Assembly (NCBI RefSeq): GCF_009296165.1
Contig: NZ_VUAZ01000042.1
Span: forward strand, 1 to 64,000
DNA from: Pseudomonas kitaguniensis
Lineage (GTDB): Bacteria; Pseudomonadota; Gammaproteobacteria; Pseudomonadales; Pseudomonadaceae
DNA: 64,000 nt
Reading direction: 5' to 3'
Part shown: positions 19,621-30,063 of the stretch, one piece after another
Position numbering within the stretch: the stretch's first letter is position 1
Layout: each line of letters begins with the position of its first letter
Translations under genes and position numbers: made by a program
Notes under the pieces: model-generated
Told to the model about the DNA's origin: nothing
Seen by the model: only the letters and a program-made list of their open reading frames with translations
Databases searched by the model: none

Positions 19621-20967
19621 TTAGCTGCCGGCGACGGTCATTCGCTCGATCAGCACAGAGCCCGTGCGAATATTACTGCGCAGCTCCAGGTCGTTACCCA
19701 CGGCAACGATCTGCTTGAACATGTCGCGCATGTTGCCGGCGATGGTCACTTCCTGGACGGCGAACTGAATCTCGCCGTTTTCTACCCAAAAACCTGCGGC
19801 GCCGCGTGAGTAATCACCGGTTACCATATTCAGGCCATGGCCCATCAGCTCGGTCACCAGCAGGCCACGGCCCATACGCCGCAACAGCGCCGCCTGGTCT
19901 TCGTCACCATGCGTTACAAACAGGTTATGCACGCCACCTGAGTTGGCGGTGCTTGGCAGGCCGAGTTTACGACCGGAATAAGTGCCCAGGATGTAGGACA
20001 CCAACTCGCCCTTCTCGACGAACGGCTTGGCATAAGTCGCCAGGCCATCACCGTCGAACGACGAACTGCCCATGGCGCGCATCAGGTGCGGACGCTCATC
20101 AATGGTCAGCCATTCGGGAAACAGCGTCTGGCCGAGTGCGCCTTCAAGGAACGACGATTTACGGTACAAATTGCCACCGGAAATCGCGCTGAGGAAACTG
20201 CCGAACAAGCCGCCCGCCAGTTCGGCCGAAAACAGCACTGGCACTTCACAGGTCGGCACCGGGCGCGCGCCCAAGCGGCTCGCCGCACGTTGCGCGGCAC
20301 GCTGGCCAATGCTGGCCGGGTCTGCCAGCAACTCACCCTTGCGATTAACGTCATACCAGTAGTCACGCTGCATCTGACCGTCGGCTTCGGCGATCATCAC
20401 GCAGCTCAAGCTATGGCGAGTGGAGGCGTAACCGCCGATAAAACCGTGGCTGTTGCCGTACACACGGCAGCCCTGATGGGTACTCAAGGTGGTGCCATCG
20501 GCATTCTTGATGCGCGCATCAGCGTCGAACGCCGCCGCTTCACAGGTCAACGCCTGCTCAATGGCTTGCTCGGGCGTGATGTCCCAGGCGTGAAACAGAT
20601 CAAAATCTTTCAAGTCCTTGGCCATCAGCGCCTTGTCGGCCAGCCCCGAGCTTTCATCTTCCGAGGTGTGCTTGGCAATCGCCAACGCCGCGGCGACGGT
20701 CTCGCGAATCGCTTCCGGGCCGCTTGCCGAGGTGCTGGCCGAGCCTTTGCGCTGGCCGACGTACAAGGTGATACCAAACCCCTGGTCACGGTTGAACTCG
20801 ACGGTTTCCACTTCTCGCTGGCGCACCGACGTCGACAGCCCCTGCTCCAGCGACACCGCCACTTCACAGGCACTGGCGCCCTGGCGCTTGGCCTCGGCAA
20901 GGATCTGCTCGACTTGTTCCTGCAGTGCCGGTAACGCTTGCGGACCGACGCTTTGGGCTGCACTCAT
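19621..20967 (-). CDS. pmbA: Metalloprotease PmbA/TldE
   Basis: A 448-aa TldE-type subunit that pairs with TldD in a cylindrical TldDE protease which degrades or trims unfolded peptides. Known roles include microcin B17 maturation and CcdA degradation in E. coli. PmbA itself lacks the HExxxH metal motif, as usual. The start MSAAQSVGPQALPAL at 20967 follows GTGGAG 7 bases upstream. Its partner tldD lies at 21643-23084, separated only by the divergently read darP. Confidence 0.92.
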   Translation of the reverse strand: MSAAQSVGPQALPALQEQVEQILAEAKRQGASACEVAVSLEQGLSTSVRQREVETVEFNRDQGFGITLYVGQRKGSASTSASGPEAIRETVAAALAIAKHTSEDESSGLADKALMAKDLKDFDLFHAWDITPEQAIEQALTCEAAAFDADARIKNADGTTLSTHQGCRVYGNSHGFIGGYASTRHSLSCVMIAEADGQMQRDYWYDVNRKGELLADPASIGQRAAQRAASRLGARPVPTCEVPVLFSAELAGGLFGSFLSAISGGNLYRKSSFLEGALGQTLFPEWLTIDERPHLMRAMGSSSFDGDGLATYAKPFVEKGELVSYILGTYSGRKLGLPSTANSGGVHNLFVTHGDEDQAALLRRMGRGLLVTELMGHGLNMVTGDYSRGAAGFWVENGEIQFAVQEVTIAGNMRDMFKQIVAVGNDLELRSNIRTGSVLIERMTVAGS

Positions 20968-21075
20968 GGTTTTCTCCACTCAAATTCTGCTTTCGGTTAA
21001 GGCCATCGAGCGACCGGGCCGGACAAGCGGCCCCCGACTGGTTATCATGGCGGCGTTTCTTTGCGGACTGCCACC

Positions 21076-21597
21076 ATGGTTGATTCTTACGACGACTCCC
21101 TCGATGGGGAGAAAAGCAAAACCCAAGTCAAACGCGAGCTGCATGCTCTGGTTGACCTTGGCGAGCGCCTTACAACGCTCAAGCCGGATTTGGTTGCAAA
21201 ACTGCCTTTGACCGACGAAATGCGTCGGGCGCTGGCGGATGCGCCCAAGCACACCGCGAATATCGCGCGTAAACGGCACATCATGTTTATCGGCAAATTG
21301 ATGCGCGACCAGGACACTGACGCGATCCTCACATTGCTTGATCAACTGGATGCCTCCACTCGCCAGTACAACGAACGTTTCCATAACCTGGAACGTTGGC
21401 GTGACCGCCTGATCTCGGGCGATGACGCGGTGCTGGAGAAGTTCGTACTGGAATATCCGGACGCGGACCGCCAGCAATTGCGCTCCCTGATCCGTCAGGC
21501 CCAGCACGAACTGGCGCAAAACAAGGCACCGGCCACCAGCCGTAAAATTTTCAAATACATCCGTGAGCTGGACGAGACTCAACGCGGCCTGCGCTGA
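21076..21597 (+). CDS. darP: Ribosome biogenesis factor DarP (YjgA)
   Basis: A 173-aa DUF615 protein that associates with late 50S precursors and helps form the peptidyl transferase centre. It is basic and highly helical, with [13 protein letters not shown] and the C-terminal [14 protein letters not shown] segments typical of the family. The start [20 protein letters not shown] was chosen for family length. It is the only plus-strand gene between pmbA and tldD, a conserved gamma-proteobacterial arrangement. Confidence 0.9.
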   Translation: MVDSYDDSLDGEKSKTQVKRELHALVDLGERLTTLKPDLVAKLPLTDEMRRALADAPKHTANIARKRHIMFIGKLMRDQDTDAILTLLDQLDASTRQYNERFHNLERWRDRLISGDDAVLEKFVLEYPDADRQQLRSLIRQAQHELAQNKAPATSRKIFKYIRELDETQRGLR

Positions 21598-21607
21598 TCC
21601 TCTTCCG

Positions 21608-21630
21608 CGGGTGGCGGTCTTCGCCACCCG
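21608..21630. terminator. Bidirectional hairpin between darP and tldD
   Basis: CGGGTGGCG-GTCTT-CGCCACCCG is a perfect 9-bp stem between the ends of two convergent genes. There is no strong T-run on either side. Confidence 0.5.
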
Positions 21631-21642
21631 AAGCTCCACGTC

Positions 21643-23084
21643 TTACGAGCCCGTGCCACCCACGGTGATCGCATCAATTTTCAAGGTTGGCTGGCCGACA
21701 CCCACCGGCAACGACTGCCCGTCTTTCCCGCAGGTGCCCACGCCGCTGTCCAGCGACAGGTCATTACCGACCATCGACACCTTGCTCATGGCTTCCGGCC
21801 CGTTACCAATCAACGTTGCCCCTTTGACCGGCGCGGTAATCTTGCCGTCTTCGATCAGGTACGCCTCGCTGGTGGAGAACACGAATTTGCCGCTGGTGAT
21901 GTCCACTTGGCCGCCGCCAAGGTTGGCGCAATAAATACCGCGTTTTACCGAAGCGATGATTTCCGCCGGGTCGCTTTCGCCACCGAGCATGTAGGTGTTG
22001 GTCATGCGCGGCATCGGCAAGTGCGCGTAGGACTCGCGCCGGCCGTTACCGGTGCGCGCAACGCCCATCAGGCGCGCGTTGAGCTTGTCTTGCATGTAGC
22101 CTTTGAGCACGCCGTTTTCGATCAGGGTGGTGCACTCGGTCGGCGTGCCTTCGTCGTCGACGCTCAGCGAGCCACGGCGACCGGCCAAGGTGCCGTCATC
22201 GACAATCGTGCACAGCTTGGACGCGACCATTTCGCCCATGCGCCCGCTGTAGGCCGAACTGCCTTTACGGTTGAAATCGCCTTCCAGGCCATGGCCCACC
22301 GCTTCGTGGAGCAACACGCCGGACCAACCCGAACCCAGCACCACCGGCAATGTGCCCGCCGGTGCCGGAATCGCTTCCAGGTTGACCAGCGCCTGACGCA
22401 GTGCTTCACGGGCATAACCCATGGCACGGTCTTCGGCGAGGAAATAACGGTAGTCGGTACGCCCGCCACCGCCGTGGCCGCCGCGCTCGCGGCGACCATT
22501 CTGCTCGACGATCACACTGACATTAAAGCGCACCAGCGGCCGTACATCCGCCGCCAGCCCGCCGTCGGTGGAGGCCACCAGAATGCGCTCCCACACACCG
22601 GCCATGCTCACGGTCACTTGCTGGATACGCGGGTCGAGGGCGCGGGTGGCCGCATCGATTCGTTTGAGCAAATCGACTTTTTCCGCACGGCTGATCACTT
22701 CCAGCGGGTTATCCGGTGCGTACAACTGCGCCACGTCCTGGGTGCTGAACGCCTGCACCGTGCCATGTTGACCGCGCGGGAAATCGAGCGCGCGGCACGC
22801 GCGGCCAGCCCCAAGGCCTCCAGCGTGATTGCGTTGCTGTAGGCAAAACCGGTTTTTTCACCGGACTGCGCACGCACGCCTACACCTTGGTCAAGGTTGA
22901 AGCTGCCTTCCTTGACGATGCCGTCTTCGAGGGCCCACGACTCGGAAATCTGCCCCTGAAAATACAGGTCGGCCGCGTCGATGCCTGGCCCGGCCAGATC
23001 GCCGAGCACGGTTTGCAAGCTTTCGATGGTCACGCCACCGGGTGCCAGGAGGTGTTCACTGACTGAGGACAACAACTCGCTCAT
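21643..23084 (-). pseudogene. tldD: Metalloprotease TldD, interrupted by a 1-base frameshift
   Basis: The catalytic subunit of the TldDE protease, with the metal-binding motif HEAVGH (near residue 260). The N-terminal part begins MSELLSSVSEHLLAPGGVTI at 23084 and runs to [11 protein letters not shown]; the rest continues in another frame from [20 protein letters not shown]. The break is at about 22772: the coding strand reads CGCGCGGTCAACATGG where CGCGCGGGTCAACATGG would give the expected RAGQHGTV. Adding one G restores exactly 480 aa, the normal TldD length. All motifs are intact, so a sequence error is more likely than true loss. The nitrilase gene lies 16 bases upstream on the same strand. 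Confidence 0.9.
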
Positions 23085-23100
23085 AGGTTTGGCCTTAAAT

Positions 23101-23949
23101 TCATCGTTCCGAAGCAGGCCGCTGCGCGCCCTGCGAGAAAAAGCGCCGATGGTTGACCACCGGCATGCGCGCCCGTATCGACGCCTGTTCGCTGCTGTCG
23201 CGCGCGGCCAGCAACACCGCTTCGCCTTGATCCTGTTGCGCCAGCACACGGCCCCAAGGGTCGACAATCGCCGCGTGGCCATGCGTTTCGCGTGGTCCTG
23301 GGTGCACGCCACCTTGCGCTGCCGCCAGCAGGTAACACTGGGTTTCGATGGCCCGCGCACGAATCAACACATCCCAATGCGCGGCGCCGGTAACCGCCGT
23401 GAACGCCGAGGGCGCGGTAATCAATTCAGCCCCCGCCGCGCGCAACTCGCTGTACAGCTCCGGGAAGCGCAAGTCGTAACACACCGTCAGGCCCAATCGC
23501 CCTACCGGCGTATCCGCCACCACTACGTTGCTGCCAAAAGCATAGTCGTCAGATTCACGATAACGACCGCGAACATCCGCGACGTCGACATCGAACAGGT
23601 GCAGCTTGTCGTAGCGGGCGACGATTTCACCCCGGTCATCGATCAGCAGCGAGCAAGCGTTGGACTTGGCGTGAGGTTGGTCTTGGGGCGGTAACGGTAA
23701 AGTGCCGGCCACTATCCATAAGGTGAGGTCGCGGGCGGCCTGTTTCAACCATGGCAGTATCGGGCCTTCACCCAATGCTTCGGCGCGACCAATATCAGCC
23801 ACGTCGCGACGGCCCATGGCAGCGAAGTTTTCCGGCAGCACCGCCAGCCTCGCACCACCCGCCGCCGCTTGCTCCAGCAAGCGCCGCGCTTGGGCCAGGT
23901 TAGCCAGCACATCACTCTGGCTGACCATTTGAATTACCGCAAAGGACAT
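23101..23949 (-). CDS. Carbon-nitrogen hydrolase (nitrilase superfamily, Nit1-like)
   Basis: A 282-aa nitrilase-fold amidase. The Glu-Lys-Cys triad is visible: Glu in LAVLPENFAAMG, Lys in ARYDKLHLFDVD and Cys in LTVCYDLRFPELY. Members of this branch include deaminated-glutathione amidase (NIT1/YbeM); the substrate here is not proven. It lies between yhdP and tldD on the same strand in the order usual for Pseudomonas. Confidence 0.88.
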   Translation of the reverse strand: MSFAVIQMVSQSDVLANLAQARRLLEQAAAGGARLAVLPENFAAMGRRDVADIGRAEALGEGPILPWLKQAARDLTLWIVAGTLPLPPQDQPHAKSNACSLLIDDRGEIVARYDKLHLFDVDVADVRGRYRESDDYAFGSNVVVADTPVGRLGLTVCYDLRFPELYSELRAAGAELITAPSAFTAVTGAAHWDVLIRARAIETQCYLLAAAQGGVHPGPRETHGHAAIVDPWGRVLAQQDQGEAVLLAARDSSEQASIRARMPVVNHRRFFSQGAQRPASER

Positions 23950-23997
23950 GGGCCAACGCTCCGTAATGGGCCTGTGGCGATGCTACTCCACAGGCAC

Positions 23998-26900
23998 TCA
24001 GTTTGGTTTTTCAAAGGGCTTGTCGAAGCTGATTTTCGGATCTTTCCAAGGACCTTGCACGTTGTATTGCACGCTGGCGAAGCGCGAAACACGGTCGCCA
24101 ATCAACTTGTCGATCAAAAATAATGCACCACCAATGGCCGGCGCGCCCACAATCAGCGCGGCAATCGGCAGGTTGTTGGTCACCGGCAACGTGACCAGCA
24201 GCTTGGCATCCACACGGTCGGCTACCAAGTCCAGGGTGCCGTTCAGTTCGAGGTTGGTGGACGGCCCGGTCATGGTGATGGGTTCACGGGTGACGAACAC
24301 CCCGTCACTGGCCGCGAGCAAGCCTTTGATCCGGTCATAGCTCAAGCCTTTGCCGAGCAGGTCGGAGAAGTCCAGGCGCAAACGCCGGCCGATGGAGTTG
24401 AAGTTGAGCAACCCAAACACTCGCAGCGCCTGGGCGCCGCCTTCCACTTCAACCAACTGACCTTTACGGAACGCCGCATCCAGGCTACCGGAAAAACGCT
24501 TGGGCCCGACCCAGGCCGGCGAACCCGGCCAACGGCCATCGACGTCCAGGTGGAAATCCTCGCTGGTGACCGTCGGTGCAAAGCCCCAGCCTTTGAGCAC
24601 GTCGGCGATATTCTTGCCATCCAGGCGGCCCTTGTACCAACTGCTACTGGCCCCCGGCGAACCTTCCCAGCCACCGGCACCCACCAGTTGCATGCCCTTG
24701 AGGCCGAGGTCGAGGTTGTTGAAGGCCAAGCCTTTCGCGGTTGGGCGCAGCTTCAACGACCACGCGCCCACCAAATCAGGGCCCTGGAACAGCTGATTGA
24801 TGGCAATGTCGAGTGCCGGAATATCCTTGGGGTCGACATCAGCCAGCGGGTCCGGCGCATTTTCGTCCGACTGAACCGTCGGGTCCACGGCCGGCAGCTT
24901 CACGTATTGCAGGTTGATTGCTATGGGCGCGCCCTTCGCGTCCGGCAGGTTTACGCTGCCCTTGGCCTGCTGGCTGTCGAACTGCAAGCCCCAGCCAGTG
25001 GACTTGCGATCAAGCTGCAAATTGACCTGATCAAACTCGGTACCAAAGCCGGTCAGCTTGCCCACCTTGAAATCGGCGCCACTGAGCAGTTGCTTGGCGC
25101 TGCCGCCTGGATCATTGCCAGCGTAACGGCCTGCGAGTTTTTTCCACGGGTCTATGTCCAGCTCGGACAGCACACCCCGAATGCGCAAGCCTTTGGCAGC
25201 CGGCAGCACCGCATTGCCATTGCCGAGGAACAACTCGCCGCGGCCGTCGTTAAATTTGTCGGGCGGCGACGCAAAGGTGAAACTCGCCAGTTCGCCGTAA
25301 CCAAACCAGTAGCGACGTTCGGGGCCTTGCAAGGTCATGCGGAACACGCTGTCACGCCCTTGACTGGCGGGCATGCCGAAGGGTGCCGGCAGGTCGACCG
25401 CAACGCCCTTCATGTTAGAGCTGACCATCAGTTGGCTATCAGCGCCGTTCAGGATCAGTTGCAATTGATAGGGAATGTCGCCGGACACAGGCAACGGCTG
25501 GCTGACATTCAACCAGTCCGACAGCCGCTTGACCGTGACTTGGCCCTTGGCCATGACCCGCGTACTGATGTTGCCCGGCGTGCCGTCGGCAAAGATTTGC
25601 GCGGTAATCGGGCGGTCGAACGCCTGAGCCGAAATATTCTGACCACTCAGCCCCTTGGCGCTGTCGAAGCGAAAATTGCCTTTGAGCTGAGTCAGGTCCA
25701 GGGTCGGGTCGGCCAATTGCAGGCGGGCTTTATCGGTCTGGAAGTCCACCACAATCGCCGGCTCAACGCCCTTGGCGAGTGGAATATCGAGGTCCAGTTT
25801 ACCCTGCAGGCTACCCTCGCCTTTCCAACCGGCAAACGTCGAGCCAGTGCCGATCGGCGCTTCCTGAAGGATCTTCAAGCCATCGCCCAAGCCGCCTGCA
25901 AAGCCGCCGGTAATCAACAGATGGCTGTCCTTGCCGGCAGGCGCGTGAGGAATATTCACGTAAACGTCTTTGACCTTGGTGTCGAGCAATTGCCCCTTGC
26001 TCGCCAGGATGCGCACGCCGCTCTCCTCAACAAACACTTCGCCATTGACCTTACTCACATGCGGCCAGCCCGGCTGAAAGGCCAGCTCAGCATCGTGCAC
26101 CTTGAAAAACAGGCTGATATTGCGCGAAGCCGGCAGCGCATCGTGGTTCAGCGAGCCCTGGTACTGGAAGAAACCTTGATCAACCGCGCCTTTGAGAATC
26201 GCCGTACGCAACCAATCATCCAACGCCGGGCTCAACACTGCCGGCAAATATTTGGCGGTGAAGCGCCCATCGCCATCGACCATGCCGACGCGCAGGTCCA
26301 TGTAGTCTTCCTGGCTGTGGTCAAAATGCAGACGAATCAGGAAGTCTGCAGCGACCTTGCCTTCCTCACCCAGCACTTTGATATAGGGCGCAATCAGCGT
26401 GAAGCCTTGTTTATCGAGCGTCCAGGTCAGGCGTGCATTGGCTTGAATGTACTGCCAGGGCTTGGCGAAAATGGGCGACAGGTGCAGCGAAAAGTCCTTG
26501 CTGTCCATGCGCAATTCGCCGTGGCCCAAGTCGCCGCTGATGCTGCCGGACACGTTACGTGCGGCCGGCGCACCGAAATACGCATCGAAGCCGACGCGCT
26601 CCAGGTTGGCGGCAAAACTGACTTTCTGGTCGCTGCTGTCTGCAGGCCGGAAATTCGCTATTACGTTGCGTAGCAAACCCGTGGCGTTGAGGTGCGCTAT
26701 GGCTTTGCCAAGGCCCTCGGGCAACGGCGCCAGCGCATTCAACAGCGGCGTAATGGGCGTCAGGTCAAGACGATCAGCCTGCAACTTCCAGACTTCCAGA
26801 TCGTTGTCGGTGGCCAGTTGCTGCTGCAATTGCAGGCGTGATTCCCAGCGCGTGTCGCCGAGGTTCATCGCCAGCGAATCAAACAGCACGTGGAGACCGC

Positions 26901-27813
26901 TATCGCTGCGTTGCAGGTAGGCCGTCAGCGCAAGGTTCTCGATGTGCACCGGCTTGCGTTCGGCGTAGCTGCCTTTCATTTCGGGTGAATTAAGGCGTAC
27001 GACAGCGTTCTGCACCGTGCCTTTGGCCCAGGTCAGCCAGAACTCGCCGCCCGCCTTGAACTGCGCAAGCTTCCATTGTTGGGTCAGCTTGGCCGGAATC
27101 CATTTGGCCCAGTCACTCTGGGGCAGGCTCAGATAGGCCTGGACTTCGCCGTCTTGCCACTGGCTGGCGTTGATACGCGTGCGCAAGCTCAACGCCAGCG
27201 GCTGGCCGTCGGGCAACGTCAGGCGCGCGTCGAGGCGCTGGCGGGCGCCGCCGGTGTGCAGGCTCAAGCCTACGTACGTCAGGGTCATCGGCGCCTGATC
27301 GAACGGTTGCAAGGTAACCTGGCTGTCCAACACCGAAATACGCTGCACCCGCTGCAAACGCTGCAGCGCTTGCGCAGGGTCCAGCGGCTGGTCGTCTTGT
27401 AACGGCAGACCTTGCAGCGCCCAGTGGCCGTCCTTGTCTTCTTTGACACTCACTTGCAGGCCGCTGACCTGCAAGTGGGCGATGCGCACTTCGCGCGCCA
27501 TCAGGCTGGCCCACAGGTCCGGCACCACTTCGACCTCGTCCAGGCGCAAGGCACTGCTGCCCTCGCCGACCATCACGTCGTGCGCCAGCACCACCGGCGC
27601 AAAGCCGCTCCAGCGCCCTTCGAGGCTGCCGATTCGCAGGGGCGTATTCACTGCCGCCTGAACTTTGGCTTCGATTTCGGCGCGGTATTCCGCTACCAGC
27701 GGGGTCAATTCACGACCCAGGCTCACATACACCGCCGCCAATACCAGCAGCAAGGCGCACGAGCCCAGGCCCCAACGGGTCAAAGCGGCAAAAAAGCGTA
27801 TCAGACGCTCCAT
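23998..27813 (-). CDS. yhdP: AsmA-like inner-membrane lipid-transport protein YhdP
   Basis: A 1271-aa protein with an N-terminal membrane anchor (about 15-31, GLGSCALLLVLAAVYVS), a long repetitive beta-rich periplasmic region and a C-terminal AsmA_2-type domain. YhdP, with TamB and YdbH, carries phospholipid toward the outer membrane in enterobacteria; in pseudomonads this is inferred from the family. The length fits the roughly 1270-aa family. It lies between the nitrilase and rng, all on the minus strand. Confidence 0.92.
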   Translation of the reverse strand: MERLIRFFAALTRWGLGSCALLLVLAAVYVSLGRELTPLVAEYRAEIEAKVQAAVNTPLRIGSLEGRWSGFAPVVLAHDVMVGEGSSALRLDEVEVVPDLWASLMAREVRIAHLQVSGLQVSVKEDKDGHWALQGLPLQDDQPLDPAQALQRLQRVQRISVLDSQVTLQPFDQAPMTLTYVGLSLHTGGARQRLDARLTLPDGQPLALSLRTRINASQWQDGEVQAYLSLPQSDWAKWIPAKLTQQWKLAQFKAGGEFWLTWAKGTVQNAVVRLNSPEMKGSYAERKPVHIENLALTAYLQRSDSGLHVLFDSLAMNLGDTRWESRLQLQQQLATDNDLEVWKLQADRLDLTPITPLLNALAPLPEGLGKAIAHLNATGLLRNVIANFRPADSSDQKVSFAANLERVGFDAYFGAPAARNVSGSISGDLGHGELRMDSKDFSLHLSPIFAKPWQYIQANARLTWTLDKQGFTLIAPYIKVLGEEGKVAADFLIRLHFDHSQEDYMDLRVGMVDGDGRFTAKYLPAVLSPALDDWLRTAILKGAVDQGFFQYQGSLNHDALPASRNISLFFKVHDAELAFQPGWPHVSKVNGEVFVEESGVRILASKGQLLDTKVKDVYVNIPHAPAGKDSHLLITGGFAGGLGDGLKILQEAPIGTGSTFAGWKGEGSLQGKLDLDIPLAKGVEPAIVVDFQTDKARLQLADPTLDLTQLKGNFRFDSAKGLSGQNISAQAFDRPITAQIFADGTPGNISTRVMAKGQVTVKRLSDWLNVSQPLPVSGDIPYQLQLILNGADSQLMVSSNMKGVAVDLPAPFGMPASQGRDSVFRMTLQGPERRYWFGYGELASFTFASPPDKFNDGRGELFLGNGNAVLPAAKGLRIRGVLSELDIDPWKKLAGRYAGNDPGGSAKQLLSGADFKVGKLTGFGTEFDQVNLQLDRKSTGWGLQFDSQQAKGSVNLPDAKGAPIAINLQYVKLPAVDPTVQSDENAPDPLADVDPKDIPALDIAINQLFQGPDLVGAWSLKLRPTAKGLAFNNLDLGLKGMQLVGAGGWEGSPGASSSWYKGRLDGKNIADVLKGWGFAPTVTSEDFHLDVDGRWPGSPAWVGPKRFSGSLDAAFRKGQLVEVEGGAQALRVFGLLNFNSIGRRLRLDFSDLLGKGLSYDRIKGLLAASDGVFVTREPITMTGPSTNLELNGTLDLVADRVDAKLLVTLPVTNNLPIAALIVGAPAIGGALFLIDKLIGDRVSRFASVQYNVQGPWKDPKISFDKPFEKPN

Positions 27814-27889
27814 GTCAGACGACCCTCAAGGCAGTTAACGGAGGGCAGATCAAGGTCTGCCATCTTCATGAAAATAAGGCGATTGGGGA

Positions 27890-29345
27890 TCAGAGCAGCA
27901 CCACGTCGTATTGTTCCTGGGAATACATGGTTTCGACCTGGAAGCGAATCGTGCGCCCGATAAACAGCTCCAGCTCAGCGACGTTAGCGGACTCCTCGTC
28001 CAGCAAACGATCAACCACTTTCTGGTTGGCGAGCACTCTATAACCTTCGGCCTGGTAGGCACGCGCTTCGCGCAGGATTTCGCGAAAAATCTCGTAGCAA
28101 ACCGTTTCCGGGGTTTTCAATTTACCGCGGCCCTGGCAACTGCTGCACGGCTCGCACAGCACTTGCTCGAGGCTTTCGCGGGTACGCTTGCGGGTCATCT
28201 GCACCAGGCCAAGCTCGGTGATGCCGATGATGTTGGTCTTGGCGTGGTCACGCTCAAGCTGCTTTTCAAGGGTGCGCAGCACCTGGCGCTGATGATCCTG
28301 GTCTTCCATGTCGATGAAATCGATAATGATGATGCCGCCCAGATTACGCAGGCGCAGTTGGCGGGCAATCGCCGTGGCAGCTTCGAGGTTGGTCTTGAAG
28401 ATGGTCTCTTCGAGGTTGCGGTGGCCGACAAATGCGCCCGTGTTGACGTCGATAGTGGTCATCGCCTCCGCCGGGTCCACCACCAGGTAGCCGCCGGACT
28501 TGAGCGGCACTTTGCGCTCCAGGGCCTTCTGAATCTCGTCTTCGACGCCATACAGATCGAAGATCGGCCGCTCGCCAGGGTAATGTTCCAGTCGGTCGGC
28601 AATTTCCGGCATCAGCTCGGCGACAAATTGCGTGGTGCGCTGAAAGGTTTCCCGCGAATCGATGCGAATTTTCTCGATCTTCGGGCTGACAAGGTCACGC
28701 AAGGTGCGCAGGGCCAGGCCCAGGTCTTCGTAGATGACGCTGGGCGCGCCGATGGTTTTGATCTGTGCACCGATCTGGTCCCACAGACGCCGCAGGTAAC
28801 GGATGTCCATGAGGATTTCATCAGCGCCGGCGCCTTCTGCGGCAGTGCGCAGGATAAAGCCGCCCGCTTCCTTGATGCCCTCGGCGGCCACGCAGTCGCT
28901 GACCACCTTTTTCAGGCGCTCACGCTCGGCTTCGTCTTCAATTTTCAAGGAGATGCCGACATGCGCGGTGCGCGGCATGTACACCAGGTAACGCGAAGGA
29001 ATCGACAGCTGCGTGGTCAGCCGCGCACCTTTGGAACCAATCGGGTCCTTGGTGACTTGCACCACCAGGCTCTGCCCTTCGTGTACCAAGGCGCTGATGC
29101 TTTCTACCGTCGGGCCTTCACGCAGGAATTTCCGAAGCATGGATAAACGCGGCGCGGTCCAGGCCGATGTCGACGAATGCCGCCTGCATGCCCGGCAACA
29201 CGCGCACGACCTTGCCTTTGTAGATATTGCCGACAATCCCGCGCTTCTGGGTGCGCTCAACGTGCACTTCTTGCAGAACACCGTTCTCTACCACCGCCAC
29301 GCGCGATTCCATCGGCGTGATATTGATCAGAATCTCTTCACTCAT
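27890..29345 (-). pseudogene. rng: Ribonuclease G, interrupted by a frameshift
   Basis: RNase E/G-family endonuclease that matures the 5' end of 16S rRNA and cuts some mRNAs. The first 75 residues (MSEEILINITPMESRVAVVE start, S1-like domain) run to FIHASEIPA-stop at 29118. The rest, from LREGPTVESISALVHEGQSL onward, is in another frame and includes the DNase I-like catalytic region (IIIIDFIDMED) and the zinc-link CEPCSSC. Near 29125 the coding strand reads GAAATTCCTGCG where GAAATTTCCCTGCG would encode EISLRE. Two one-base homopolymer losses would therefore restore 485 aa, the normal length. A sequence error is the likeliest cause. Confidence 0.88.
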
Positions 29346-29415
29346 GGCTGGGTCTCGTTCAGGCGTTTTCACAATAGTGACCGATCGCTCAAGGCTTGGC
29401 GCTGGAATACGGCGT

Positions 29416-30012
29416 TCAGCGCGCGGTAAGGTTTTGCCAACAGGGTATGTCGAATTGGTCGAGCAGTTGCGCGGTTTCGCACACTGGCAGGCCGACGACG
29501 GCGGAATAGCTGCCATTGAGCCCGGCCACAAACACCGACCCAAGCCCTTGAATAGCATAGCCGCCGGCCTTGTCTTGAGGTTCGCCGCTGTGCCAGTAGG
29601 TTGTAGCCTCCTCGACAGAAACGTCGCGAAACCTTACGCGACTGCTGACACAGCGCGTTTCGCAGCGCAGGCCATCGGTAATGGCAACGGCGGTTAGCAC
29701 TTCATGCTCGCGCCCCGCCAACGCCATCAACATCGCCAGGGCATCGGCTTGGTCGACCGGCTTGCCGAGGATCTGCCCATCAACAATCACCGCCGTGTCC
29801 GCACCCAGCACGCAAGCGCCCGAGTTTATTTCAAGCGCAGCAAAACCTGCCGCTGCCTTGCCGCGCGCGAGGCGCTCGACGTAGGCAACAGCCGGTTCAT
29901 GTGTAAAAGGAGTTTCATCAATAGCGGCGCTGACCACGGTGAAGGGCACACCGATCTGGGTTAGCAGTTCACGCCGTCTTGGGGAGCCTGAGGCCAGATA
30001 AAGCGTATTCAT
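29416..30012 (-). CDS. Maf-family nucleoside triphosphate pyrophosphatase
   Basis: A 198-aa Maf protein that hydrolyses dTTP/UTP and modified nucleotides to the monophosphate (YhdE type). The N-terminal substrate loop [17 protein letters not shown] and the catalytic-Asp segment [18 protein letters not shown] are present. The start [13 protein letters not shown] at 30012 was chosen; 17 upstream codons carry no family sequence. The order mreBCD-maf-rng-yhdP is conserved in gamma-proteobacteria. Confidence 0.92.
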   Translation of the reverse strand: MNTLYLASGSPRRRELLTQIGVPFTVVSAAIDETPFTHEPAVAYVERLARGKAAAGFAALEINSGACVLGADTAVIVDGQILGKPVDQADALAMLMALAGREHEVLTAVAITDGLRCETRCVSSRVRFRDVSVEEATTYWHSGEPQDKAGGYAIQGLGSVFVAGLNGSYSAVVGLPVCETAQLLDQFDIPCWQNLTAR

Positions 30013-30063
30013 TGCAGACTCTCCCTGTAGGGTTCGATAACCAGGCAGAGCCTCGCAATCCAT

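Noticed and set aside
24550-26673. A 707-codon open frame on the plus strand
   Set aside because: It lies wholly antisense to yhdP, has no recognisable domain and reflects GC-rich third-position bias.
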